NCBI GenBank assembly: GCA_036250195.1
Contig: JAVHZZ010000002.1
Span: 72,138,252-72,202,251, forward strand
Direction: 5' to 3'
From: Mixophyes australis
Taxonomy: Eukaryota > Chordata > Amphibia > Anura > Limnodynastidae
Length of the DNA: 64,000 nucleotides
Positions 33,049 through 44,149 of the stretch are shown here, piece by piece (the first letter of the stretch is position 1; the number at the start of each line of letters is the position of its first letter). The position numbers and the translations under genes were made by a program. The notes beneath the pieces are model-generated. The model was not told where the DNA came from. It saw only the letters and a list, made by a program, of their open reading frames with translations, and searched no databases.

Positions 33049-33411
33049 CATCATCATCATCATCATCATCATTTATTTATATAGCGCCACTAATTCCGCA
33101 GCGCTGTACAGAGAACTCATTCATATCAGTCCCTGCCCCATTGGAGCTTACAGTCTAAATTCCCTAATATAGACACACACACACAGACAGAGAGGGAGAC
33201 AGACAGAGAGAGACTAGGGTAAATTTTTAATAGCAGCCAATTAACCTACCAGTATGTTTTTGGAGTGTGGGAGGAAACCGGAGCACCCGGAGGAAACCCA
33301 CACAAACACAGGGAGAACATACAAACTCCACACAGATAAGGCCATGGTCGGGAATCGAACTCGTGACCCCAGCGCTGTGAGGCAGAAGTGCTAACCACTA
33401 GGCCACTGTGC
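33049..33411 (-). mobile_element. Full-length SINE, minus strand
   Basis: Antisense order: (atc)n tail, tatttatatagcgccactaat, 'gctgtacagagaactc', a CA/GA-rich segment, gggaggaaaccggagcac, a B-box complement gtcgggaatcgaactcgtg, and a head ending with the complement of gtggttagcac. It sits exactly at the inner end of the left fold-back arm. Confidence 0.87.
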
Positions 33412-34761
33412 TTTTTAAATAGGAGCTGAGAATACCGGAGCATGTTTTCTGTTCTCGCTGATACGAGGGATTCCATATATGGGGGTATTTGACAACATAA
33501 GAGCAACAAATAATAAATAAGAAATCAGCCCTGCTATAAGGATTGATGTGTTCCATAACTAGCAAAACAGAGTGAGAAATGAAGGAATATCTACAAGCTA
33601 ATGGAAGACATTTTCCGCCTTTGAGGGGTGGTTATAAACGTTTTTATTTTACATAGGAGAATCTGCAACTTGATTCCCCGGATTTTGTATATTGAACAAA
33701 TAATATCTAATTGAAAAATCTAAATATGTATTGCATATGGCTTTCCTTTTAAATGGACTGAGAAACGGAAAAAAGGAAGAGTGCACTTTAATGCGAGTAT
33801 TATTTGGAGGATAACCACGCCCCTATGCTCTTTAAATTGGAGCTAAGAACACCGGAGCATTAGCTTTGAGAAAGTCCCGCTTTGAATAGGACGAAATGCG
33901 TCAGCAAAGGATCTCCCTTTATTTGTCTTTTTATACACAGCGCTGTGTGGAGAGAGAGACTATATTGATAGGTATATGCTCCGATAACCCTATTTGTATT
34001 CAAGCGGAACGGAAAGCATATTACATCGGTTTCCGGATGTTCAAGTTGTTCAAGCTTTACACAGCACCCTCTCTAGCGGAAATACCATCAGGTGCCCGTA
34101 CGGCTCAGAGTGATTTCAAATCAGTCTTGGAACTACGTTCCCTTGCACCCCTCCTCGAGAGTCACAGGATGCGGTAAGAACTATTATGATATACCACATC
34201 TTTTGTTGTCTCCGATGTTATGAGACTTCTCACACATGTTGAAAGAAGGACATTATGACTTTATTTACTATACATGTGTAGAACAGGTCTAGTTTTTCAA
34301 CCTTGGATCTTATAACCCATTCTGCTGGAGATCATTTGTATATTGTGGACACACACGAAGCGGCTACCTTCTACAGCCTACTATCTTTTATTTTGTTTTT
34401 ATCTCTACGATCATTTTCTACGTTTTTGACTTTTTTAGTTTTTTGAATCATGCATGTATTCATATTTTGAAGGATTATGATGGACACCAGTTTCATTGTC
34501 TATCATTGGAGACATAGAGTTATTTACAGTCTGTAGATTCTCTACTAGTTTTGTCACTCTGTTTTTTTGCTACATCTAATCAGGTGTGTGAAGGCGCATG
34601 TTATATCAGCATTATAGCCTCATATTGGTGTTATGCAATTACTATATATCATTGTTTAAGTCTGTATGTACCACTCCTTATCCTGATTTGCGTATTTTAT
34701 TGCCGGAACCTATGGTTCCAATAAACTTGCGTATTTTAACAAACTATATATATTGGAGTCC

Positions 34762-36107
34762 ATATATGGGAGACGTTTTAACACAGAGATAGAGGGCTAA
34801 TTCCCAGCGCTGGACATTTTTGATGTATCTTTTTCTGTGACACGGTCCGATGAATCGTAGTCCAAGCTGCAGGGTTACCCAGAGAATATTCCCATATTGA
34901 GGGTTTACTTTTTGACTACAAGTGCTGAGGTGGTTCCCTAGGGAACTGTTTGTGTGTTTACCCTTCCCAACTCTACCATCGGCCATTTAAGACAGAACGG
35001 AGAGTTAGGAATACATCTAGTTGGAGCAACTTAAAGTGTTTATTTGCATTTTATTTAGTCATGTCTGTATGTTTTGCTGAGATTTTCTTATTTCACCAAT
35101 TCTGTTCAGCAAAATGTGCATTTATTAAATATATATTTTTGTATAGAATCTCAAAAATAATGTTGATGATGATGATGATTATCTTTTTTCCAAATTTTCT
35201 GCTGAGTGAAGAGAAAAATTATACCTGCAAAAAAGAATAAGATCTAAGTAGCGAGTAATTATTTGTAGTATTCCTATTATTTTAACAGCAGCTGTTCTGC
35301 TTTCAATTAGGGATAATTTATTTATGATCAAGTTGATTCACAATGGCATGCAAAATCTGTGCTCATTTTAACCAACCCCACTTCTGATTTTATGAGCAGC
35401 AGAACACAATAAAAAAATAAATGATTGTAATATTTCACAAAGAATCCTAAAATCCTGGGTGATTGCTTAGTGCCAATTAATTGTGTTACGTACTGCAGCT
35501 TTTTCAAGACTCGGTAAACAAGCCCATGTTGTAACCTATCATCGTTGACCCAAAATAATGCAAAATAATACTTATGCTAATGTTATCTGTAATTAGCTGA
35601 TATTGGTGCCGCTATCCCAGGACACTTGAGTGAATGAAACAAGAGGGATCACCATATGGGTTCTGACTGCTGTGTTAGTCTCTTGTAGACATCAAGTGGA
35701 CCTGTGCTCATTCCAAGTCAATGACACGGATCCGCAACAACAACAAAATTCTGTTATGCGATAAAACTACTTCTAGACAGGAGAGCAGTCTTCTGTTAAA
35801 ATGTCATTTACATGTCAGCATTTGAGTCAATACTTTACCTACAGGGTTTTACAGACACACATACTGCTGAAACAGAATTTCTACCTACATATGCATAGAT
35901 TGTTTCACATTTTTAAGGCTCATCAGTGCAGGATAGGGTTTCTGCTCAGCATTTGAAGCAATATAAACAGTTTCACTGAAACAATGAGATGTGTTTGGTG
36001 TAAATACTTCCTCAGCATTACCCTTTGTCATTTCCTGTGTATTGATTTAAAGGGCTGACATGTAAATACTATATAGCAGAAAATTGCTCTCATGGGAGTG
36101 AGATATG
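34762..36107. other. Unassigned stretch
   Basis: No gene is recognised. A short (tgatga)n run at about 35161-35179 may be the remnant of an L2 or SINE tail. Confidence 0.4.
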
Positions 36108-36656
36108 TACAGTCAAGTTCATAAATATTGGGACATTGACACAATTCTCATATTTTGGGCTCTATACACTAGGGGTGTGCACCGGCCACTTTTGGGGTTT
36201 TGGGTTTTGGGTTCTGATTAGCTTGAGGTTTTGGGTTCTGATTTGTTTTGCCAAAACACCCCACGAAAGGTTTTGGGTTCTGATTTTAGGTTTTGGGTTC
36301 TGATTTTTTTTTTAAAAAAAGCATAAAAAGTGCTAAAATCCATATTTTTTTTTTTTCACTCCTACACTATTATTAACCTCAATAACATTCATTTCCACAA
36401 ATTTCCAGTCTATTCTGAACACCTCACAATATTGTTTTTAGTCCAAAAGGTTGCACCGAGGTAGCTGGATGTCTAAGCTAAGCGACACCAGTGGGCGGCA
36501 CAAACACGTGGCCCATCTAGGAGTGGCACTGCAGTGGCAGACAGGATGGCAGTTTGCAAGAGTTTGCTAGAGGTGCAAGATGGAATTGTCCTTGGGCCCT
36601 CCCAGCCACCCTGATGTTGTTGAAATAGGACATTCGCACTTTAACAAACCAATCAG

Positions 36657-37000
36657 GAACAGTGAACGTAGTTTAATCTCTGGTACTAATATTTCTGGAC
36701 TGCAGGAACAGTGAACGTAGTTTAAGCTCTGGTACTAATATTTCTGGACTGCAGGAACAGTGAACGTAGTTTAATCTCTGGTACTAATATTTCTGGACTG
36801 CAGGAACAGTGAACATAGTTTAATCTCTGGTACTAATATTTCTGGACTGCAGGAACAGTGAACGTAGTTTAATCTCTGGTGCTAATATTTCTGGACTGCA
36901 GGAACAGTGAACGTAGTTTAATCTCTGGTACTAATATTTCTGGACTGCAGGAACAGTGAACGTAGTTTAATCTCTGGTGCTAATATTTCTGGACTGCAGG
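36657..37000. repeat. Seven-copy 49-bp tandem array
   Basis: The unit starts gaacagtgaacgtagttta and recurs exactly every 49 bases at 36657, 36706, 36755, 36804, 36853, 36902 and 36951. It shares the core aacagtgaacgtagttt with the 56-bp array on the other side of the transposase relic. Confidence 0.97.
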
Positions 37001-37363
37001 ACTATCTCTGATCAAGATCGTGGAGGAAATTGACGAGAAGGGTGTTGCTGGTGTGGATACAACAGGACCAAGGGATTTAGGTGTCCCTGGGCTGCTGAGG
37101 GTCCTAGCCACAGGTCCTAAACTAAACACTGAATTATGAAGGTTCTTCAGGTGACGTATAAGGGAGGTTGTCCCTAGGTGGCCAAGATCCTTACCCCTGC
37201 TTATTTGAGCTTTACATAAGGTACAATGGCCATACATTTGTTGTCCGGATTGGGATAGAAATAACTCCAGACCGAAGAGGTGCATTTTTTGGTCTTCTGC
37301 CCAGGCATGACGATGGGCTTTTTCATCCCATGGACAACAACTGTTTCCCCCCCGGTGCCTCAT
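36980..37363 (-). pseudogene. BED zinc-finger fragment of hAT transposase
   Basis: The minus-strand frame reads through CTLCKAQISRGKDLGHLG and TTSLIRHLKNLHN, matching the BED finger of the intact transposase (CSVCEATVSRGRDLNHLG). A short Ser/Thr/Pro-rich linker follows before the frame runs into the 49-bp array. No catalytic domain follows. The N-terminal part lies in a separate frame at 37737-38075. Confidence 0.8.
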
Positions 37364-37736
37364 TTAAGATAACCACATCAGCATCCTCCTCGTCAAGTTC
37401 CTCCTCAGCGCCAGCTACATCAATATCCTCCTCCCGGTGTACAACATTAACACCTTCATTAGCCTAATCTGTAACTGGACTGTGGGTGATACTTCCAGCA
37501 TATGCAGAGGCTGTGCTGCAAATGGTGGAAGGAGCCACCTCTTCCCGTACAGTGATGGGAAGGTCAGGCTTTGCAACCACCAACACCCTTGGACTCGCCT
37601 TGGGGATTTGTGATGCCATCTCTTTAGAAGGCAGAGTTGTTTGCTGTGTTGTTGCTGACAGCATAACTCTTTTTAAATTTTTTGAGGGGGGGGGGAGGAG
37701 GAGGGCTTAGATTCTTGGATGAAGCTGAGCCACTAG

Positions 37737-38075
37737 TCATGAACACGGGCCAGGGCCTAAGTCCTTGCCACTCCGTGTCGTAAATGGCATATTGGCAAGT
37801 TTATGTTTCTCCTCAGATGATTTCAATTTTCTTTTTTTGCTAATTTTAGTGAACTTTGGCTTTTTGGATTTTACATGCCCTCTACTAGGAGATTGGGCAT
37901 CGCCCTTGGCAGACGACGTTGATGGCATTTCATCGTCTATGTCATGACTAGTGGCAGCAGCTTCAGCATTAGGAGGAAGTGGTTCTTGATCTTTTCCTAC
38001 TTTATCCTCCAAATTTTGGTACTCCGTTATATGCAGCACAAGAGAGCGTACCCCTAAACCACACACACTCGGCAA
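37737..38075 (-). pseudogene. N-terminal fragment of hAT transposase
   Basis: The minus-strand frame resembles the first 80 or so residues of the 28745-31738 protein: an MPSTSS-type Ser-rich start, a Lys-rich stretch (KISKKRKLKSSEEK), and ANMPFTTRSGKD against ASMPFYTRSGKE. Between it and the BED fragment the frame is shifted and a poly-g run interrupts. It is therefore a dead copy of a related, not identical, transposase. Confidence 0.78.
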
Positions 38076-38129
38076 AGCCTTTACAAATTATCTGCGGCAC
38101 AGGAGAGTACCACTGGACTGGAGTTAAAC

Positions 38130-38710
38130 AGCAGTACCTATTTTTTGGTACTGCAGCAACAGTGAACGTAGTTTGACTTTGAAATAGCAGTACCTATTTT
38201 TTGGTACAGCAGCAACAGTGAACATAGCTTGACTTTGAAATAGCAGTACCTATTTTTTGGTACAGCAGCAACAGTGAACGTAGTTTGACTTTGAAATAGC
38301 AGTACCTATTTTTTGGTACAGCAGCAACAGTGAACGTAGTTTGAAATGAAATAGCAGTACCTATTTTTTGGTACAGCAGCAACAGTGAACGTAGTTTGAC
38401 TTTGAAATAGCAGTACCTATTTTTTGGTACAGCAGCAACAGTGAACGTAGTTTGACTTTGAAATAGCAGTACCTATTTTTTGGTACAGCAGCAACAGTGA
38501 ACGTAGTTTGACTTTGAATTAGCAGTACCTATTTTTTGGTACAGCAGCAACAGTGAAGGTAGTTTGACCTTGAATTAGCAGTACCTATTTTTTGGTACAG
38601 CAGCAACAGTGAACGTAGTTTGACTTTGAATTAGCAGTACCTATTTTTTGGTACAGCAGCAACAGTGAACGTAGTTTTACTTTGAAATAGCAGTACCTAT
38701 TTTTTGGACA
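38130..38710. repeat. About ten-copy 56-bp tandem array
   Basis: The unit contains cagcaacagtgaacgtag followed by tttgactttgaa and tagcagtacctattttttgg. The aacagtg block recurs about every 56 bases from 38158, with one shortened unit near 38340. It lies between the GC-rich end and the transposase start, the same place as the 100-bp array of the intact hAT. Confidence 0.95.
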
Positions 38711-39430
38711 CAGGCAGCACCACTGGACTCAGCACAGGATCTCAAAGGTAACCACTGAAAAGCAGGACAGGAGCTCCCTAACTACAACCTCCCTCACGAG
38801 TGATCGCAGCCAGAATGAAGATGGCGGCCCCGAGCAGTGAATTTCTGACATCCGAGTCGCGCGAGATCCGACGCGAGACTTGGATGTCATAGCCTCGTTT
38901 TGGATTTTTTTCGCGGGCGGAAATACCCGAACAGTGCTCGGATCCCGTCGGATCCGCACTGTTTGGGTGGGCTCGGATTAGCGAAATCCGAGCCCGCTCA
39001 TCACTACTATACACCACTACAATGGATTTGAAATGAAACAAACAAGATGTGCTTTAACTGCAGACTTTCAGCTTTAATTTGAGGGAATTTACATCCAAAT
39101 CAGGTGAACAGTGTAGGAATTACAACGGTTTCTATATGTGCCTCCCACTTTTTAAGGGACCAAAAGTAATGGGACAAACTAAACAATTCTACATCAAACT
39201 TTCACTTTTTAATACTTTGTTGCAAATCCTTTGCAGTCAATTCCAGCCTGAAGACTGGACGCTGGGTTTCATCCCTGGTGATGCTCTGCCAGGCCTTTAC
39301 TGCAAATGTCTTCAGTTCCTGCTTGCTCTTGGGGCATTTTCCCTTCAGTTTTGTCTTCATCAAGTGAAATGCATGCTCATCGGATTCAGGTCAGGTGATT
39401 GACTTGGCCATTGCAAAACATTCCACTTGT

Positions 39431-40257
39431 TAGCCTTAAAATGTAAATGACAACTTGCACAGCCAATGTTGTCAACTTACCAGACCATAAAAATCCTGTT
39501 TTATCCACCAAGATGTATGCATTATACAATTAAACGCAAATAAATAAATAAATAGGATTGTGATCTAATTAGTTGATTATCGTTTGTGGACAATGTAATC
39601 TAGTGTAATATAAAACAACCCATTTGGCATGAAAATCGATGTGAGTGTGTTTACAGGTTCAAACAGACATAAAAAGAAAAAAGAATAGGGAGGGTGAGAG
39701 ATTAGACTCCTGCTAGAAGAAAAGAGTAGTTTAGCATTAAAAAAATAGCACTATGAAAAAAGGCAAGAAACTTGGAACTTCAAAGAACCTTATCTGTCTA
39801 TCTGTGCACTGGTGATAAGACTAGTTTTATGCTGAAATGCTTTGTAGTTTCTATAGAAAATGGGCTCAGTGATATCTGCTGTGGTATGCCCATGGAGAAT
39901 AAGCAGCTGGGCTTTAAATGAGTAGAATTTGAACACTCATGGACACACTAAACAAATATATATATATATGTATAAAAATAGTTAAAAGCAGGAATTATTT
40001 TGGGGATTAGTGTAGCAGCCAGTGAATCAGCTACACCTTCAGGAGGAAAAAAGAAGTGGTAACTGCTCCTGGCATTGAAATATTAGTGGGTGTAACTGAA
40101 TTCTTGTTATTAGGTAAATGCAGATTACTCAATCAGCTTCCAGATATGGGGGGAAAAATTGGAACAAAATTTCAGAATTAAAATGTCTTTTAAAATGTCA
40201 TTTTTGAACAATCATTAAAAAAACAGCTCAATAAGCTGACTATATGCACATTGTAAA
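39431..40257. other. Unassigned stretch
   Basis: No gene or recognised repeat apart from short at-rich runs. Confidence 0.4.
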
Positions 40258-41360
40258 TTATTTTGCTTTAATTGTTCAGCCCTCTGCTCTTCTTGCTGTA
40301 GATATCCTCCCTTGGAGAATCTACTGCTTTGTTCTCCAGTACTACTCCTTCACTGATTACACCACAAGCAATCTCTCCTGCCTCAAGCTCACCACTTCTC
40401 TCTTTTCTTGTGTGTCCTTCTCTATGCCATCTCCTCATGAACGTCCCAATGCTACCTGAAGCGCAACATGTTTAAAATTGAGACCAACACACCTCTTATT
40501 ACAGTCCCCCACCATCATCTCTCTCACTGTGGCTTAAACCACATTCTCCTCTGTGCCTCATGTCCACTGCCCTTTATGCCACACTTAACTATACCCTCTG
40601 CTTCACTCCCCATATCCAGGCTCTTTCCCAGATTTTCCCCTCCCTGCGCTCCACTTCCGATTCCCCAGTCTGCCAATCCTTACAATGACTTCCCATTCCC
40701 TATAGAATCTAATTCATCTCCTTACCCTTAAACACAAAGCCCTCAGCCACTCCTCTCAACATCGCTGAGCTCATCTCAACATCATGAGATGAGGCCCCCC
40801 TGACCTCATCTCACTTCTTACTCCCTCCCAACCTCTCCACTCTGCCAATAGCCATGCCTCAACTGCCCATTGATAACCATATCCCACTCCCAGGCTTCTC
40901 ATTTGTAGCTCCCCACCTATGAAATACACTTCACGGCCAAATCAGACTTTCTACCAGTCTTCAAAGAATTAAAAAGTCTTAAAAACTCACTTAATCGTCA
41001 AAGTCTACCAGTCTTCCACCTCTTGCCTCAGCCTCGCCCCTCCCCAGTAGATTGTAAGCACCCAGGAGTAGGATCCTCTCTCCTCCCGCCTTCTTGTCCA
41101 CTCCCACCTCTTCCACCTGTGTTTCCTTGTATCATGCTACTTGTATGCTTTGTGCTATGCTTCACGATTGTTCAATACCTTGCCTATAACGTCTCACATA
41201 TTATACTTTTGATTTTAATATTGCATTTATTTTTCTTGAATGTCCTGCATTTTGCGTTTGCTTGTACTGTATTTTGCTTGTAGGACCTCTACGTTTACTG
41301 TGCTCTGCTTCCCTACCGTACGGCACTGCAGAAATTTGTGGCGCCTTTTAAATAAGTAAA
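40258..41360 (+). mobile_element. Diverged L2-like LINE 3' end
   Basis: Pyrimidine-rich plus-strand sequence with no long frame. The block around 40685-40735 (cccattccctatagaatct) aligns with the LPIPYRIKF-coding block of the 44998 copy. The tail has gattgtaagca near 41050 and 'ggcactgcagaaatttgtggcgcc' near 41320. Stops in every frame show strong decay. Confidence 0.6.
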
Positions 41361-41520
41361 AAAATAATAAGAATTTAAAACTTTGCTCACTGAAAAAATA
41401 CTTATAGGAGCAGCAGTGTGAATCATTCAGCAACACACCAGGAGCAGGAAATTAGCTTGAATCTAGTGCTTTGGATATTCCAAGATCTAACTCTGAAATA
41501 TAACATTGAATCCCTATGAT

Positions 41521-41702
41521 CAGGGGAGGGCTGGGAGCCTGGGCTGGTGGGCAGGGGGGCATCTGCCCCCAGGACTGGTCCCATAATGGGCTACCTTGGG
41601 CCGGGTCACTGGGGTCCTGCATTTTTTCCCTTTAAAAGGTTCCTAATAGGCTCTCGAGTCAATACGTGCCCCCCAGGGCTAAAATTTGCCAGCCCTCCCC
41701 TG
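41521..41702. mobile_element. 182-bp hAT-type MITE
   Basis: The left end caggggagggctgg and the right end ccagccctcccctg are perfect inverted repeats. Flanking octamers cctatgat (41513-41520) and cctttgat (41703-41710) match at 7 of 8 positions. The interior is GC-rich and noncoding. End similarity to 1230-1518 suggests a related subfamily. Confidence 0.85.
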
Positions 41703-41710
41703 CCTTTGAT

Positions 41711-42834
41711 GCCAGTATATTGGAGGCCACTAAGTAAATGTAGAGTTAAACAACCCAAGCAATGCTTGAACCAGCTGCAGAATTACTCATGCCGACCTCC
41801 CCTTATGTACTGGGTGCTAAGGCTAATAATATAGGAAAATGACACCTGCTTACTTACCAAGATTTTGTAAAAAAAAATGTACTCAATGAAATCCACTTTC
41901 TATAATAATAAGTAATAACTATGCTATTTTTAGTTAATGATAATGCTATCATTTATAGGTCGAAATTATGAGAAAAATGACATTATGTATAAATAATTTT
42001 TTGTACTTTAAGGTCTCTCTAAAGACGTATTGTGAGGAATCGCGGCAGTCTTTTATAGAGCTGCATGGAGTAATACCTTGACATCTTCTAACCATTTCTT
42101 TCCCTCCCTCCTCCCCCATCTAAAGAGAGCCCATTAAAGTGGATTTCATTGCATTCTAATGCTGCTATTACTGCAATAAAACCATCAATCTCTAACCTAG
42201 GAGAACAGCCCAAGCAGCTTTTTAAGACTCTCACAGCTGCCTAATCTTTACAGATCAAATTAAAAAGAGAGGCTTTATCAGAGCCTGGCCATAACATCAT
42301 AACACAGTTATTTTGAGTGAAATCAGATTCTGAGTATTGAGCTTGAGTAGTTAAGTCACAGAAACATTGTAAGAATACAGAGGACAACGAAGAACAAAAA
42401 TACATAGTGCAATGCCCTAAGCTGAGACCACTTTGTATTAAACAATAGTCATTCTTCTGGACCCTTGTTAAGTTTAAAGCCTTAGATCTGATATTTTTAT
42501 GAGTGCCATACTTATCCGACACTTTCTTTATTGCTTTTAACCGGACACTTCACAGTCAATGAACCAAACTCTATGTGTGCAGAGCTACAATGGAGCACTT
42601 CAGCCAACATAAATGTCCTCAGCAAATTTCCACTTGTCTGTAACTTCCAAATGACTTCTGGATTCAACATGGTTCCTTCACTTACAACCAAAATGATAGC
42701 TCACATCATAGAGCGACACTAAGCTAAATAAAGATACAATACTTTACTAATGGCCGCAGCTTTTATTCTGTCACAAGAAAACAACAACCACAGTTGCAGA
42801 TAGGAGAAGTACTAGGTATGTAACCATTGTGATT
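41711..42834. other. Unassigned stretch
   Basis: No gene or recognised repeat. Short frames near 42241-42722 have no domain that I recognise. Confidence 0.4.
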
Positions 42835-43170
42835 GGGCAGCACAGTGGCCTAGTGGTTAGCACTTCTGCCTCACAGCACTGGGGTCATAAGTTCAATTCC
42901 TGACCATGGCCTTATCTGTTTGGAGTTTGTATGTTCTCCCTGTGTTTACGTGGGTTTTCTCCGGGTGCTCCGGTTTCCTCCTACACTCCAAAAACATACT
43001 GGTAGATTAATTGGCTTCTCCCTCTCTGTCTCCCTCTCTGTCTGTGCGTGTGTGTGTCTATATTAGGGAGTTTAGACTGTAAGCTCCAATGGGGCAGGGA
43101 CTGATGTGAATGAGTTCTCTGTACAGCGCTGTGGAATTAGTGGCGCTAAATAAATGATGATGATGATGAT
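42835..43170 (+). mobile_element. Full-length SINE with target duplication
   Basis: Starts gggcagcacagtggcc, A-box-like tagtggttagcac, B-box-like agttcaattcctgacc, conserved body, L2-like tail and (tgatga)n. A direct repeat attgtgatt lies just before the head (42826-42834) and at the end of the tail (43168-43176), the signature of LINE-type target-primed insertion. Confidence 0.9.
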
Positions 43171-43189
43171 TGTGATTCACAGATTCCAA

Positions 43190-43386
43190 TGATGGTCCCC
43201 ACTTTAGTCCATTCCTCTACTTTCTTTAAATTACTATCTATTTGTTATAGCCATTCAATATCAACCGTGTTACAAATCTTTGTAACTTCTCCAAAAAGAT
43301 ATCCCTTCCCTTGTAGGCCACAAGTGGTATCACCAATGAATACATTAAACAAAACAGGACCCAGGACTGATCCCTGAGGTACTTCA
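43190..43386 (-). pseudogene. LINE reverse transcriptase fragment
   Basis: The complement codes VPQGSVLGPVLFNVFIG, the conserved non-LTR RT block around QGSxLGP, followed by a segment ending YLFGEVTKICNTVD where a catalytic FADD would be expected. The FADD residues are therefore lost or diverged. A stop follows soon after. It is a CR1/L2-like relic cut on one side by the SINE and on the other by the solo LTR. Confidence 0.75.
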
Positions 43387-43416
43387 AAAATCTTCAGTTT
43401 ATAACTTTGATTTAAT

Positions 43417-44144
43417 TGTTAGGAGCCGTGGCGGTGCCTCAAGTCGCGCCAACTCACTCTCCCTGGCTGATGCGTCCCGGCCGTCTCCATGACGACCAGG
43501 GCGTCACTTCCGGTTCTTGTCCCGGCCGTTGCCAAGGCAACATTTGGGACGCTTCTGTGTGTAGACGCCGTGTCCCGGCATCAGGGGCAGCCGGGCGCGT
43601 GCGCAACTTGTTTAATTAGTAATTACAGCCTTCTGGGCTGATTTGTACCTGCTGTGCCTCTCACCCTGTTATTGGTCCTTCAATGTTTATAAGGCAGGGA
43701 GCGCTTAGCCTCCCTGCCAGTTATAGTGTCCAGTTCCCTGTTGCCTGCTCCTGTCTGTGTTGCTGATTGCTTTTGTATTGATTCTCTGTGTATGACCCAT
43801 TGCTTGATCTCCTGGAGTCTGGATTGTTTACTTAATGCCCTGACCTCTGCTTTGTTATCTGGACTTCCTTTTGATTGCCGCCAGTCCTGGCCTATTGCCT
43901 GTACCTCACCAAGTCACCAGCTTAGGACCCTAGACCACGGCCTGCCCCTGACCACGCCTTGCTTGTCATTAGCCGCTATTCTGCGCTGCGCTACATTCAT
44001 GAGCTTGTACTATGCTAAGTGTAAGACCTGGGGGCATCTGAGTACCTGTGAGCGCAACGAGCACTATGGGAGAGGCGGCTGCTATAAGTGAAGACTTCTA
44101 CATCCTGTTCTACAGGCTCATGATAGTAGTCTTTAGCCATAACA
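43417..44144. mobile_element. 728-bp solo LTR with 5-bp target duplication
   Basis: It starts tgttaggagcc and ends gccataaca, so the ends form TGTTA...TAACA. Perfect 5-bp duplications ttaat lie at 43412-43416 and 44145-44149. A TATA-like tttataag lies near 43686. GC content is high in the first 200 bp. No internal retroelement coding is present on either side, so it is the product of LTR-LTR recombination. Gypsy or retroviral origin cannot be decided from the LTR alone. Confidence 0.88.
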
Positions 44145-44149
44145 TTAAT

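Larger units (their letters stand above)
26083..34761. mobile_element. Fold-back element with about 500-bp inverted arms, interrupted by hAT and SINE
   Basis: Sequence at 26083-26369 joined to 32830-33048 is the inverted copy of 34262-34761. For example, gtttgctaaaatac near 26100 pairs with gtattttaacaaac near 34730, and ccttcaaaatatg near 32838 pairs with catattttgaagg near 34458. Subtracting the 6460-bp hAT and one 8-bp duplication leaves a left arm of about 498 bp against a right arm of 500 bp. The spacer 33412-34261 contains a direct repeat with the core ccggagcat (near 33437 and 33852). No coding sequence or superfamily is recognised. Confidence 0.85.
36170..39006 (-). mobile_element. 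Internally deleted hAT with two tandem arrays
   Basis: The termini are taggggtg and catcacta, imperfect inverted repeats. Perfect 8-bp duplications ctatacac lie at 36162-36169 and 39007-39014. Minus-strand coding relics match the N-terminal part of the 26370-32829 transposase only; the catalytic core is missing. Its right end is GC-rich and palindromic (gctcggatt-aatccgagc near 38970), and its left end carries ggttttgg-type repeats, as in the autonomous element. Confidence 0.9.
36110..39430 (-). pseudogene. Tc1-like relic split by a hAT insertion
   Basis: The left terminus cagtcaagttcataaatatt begins right after TA (36108-36109). The sequence stops at 36169 and resumes at 39015 after the hAT element. 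Antisense of 39240-39420 carries worn C-terminal transposase coding (a QSPDLNP-like stretch in broken frames, then text equivalent to a Lys-rich helix). The right end is not found. It is older than the hAT inserted in it. Confidence 0.7.
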
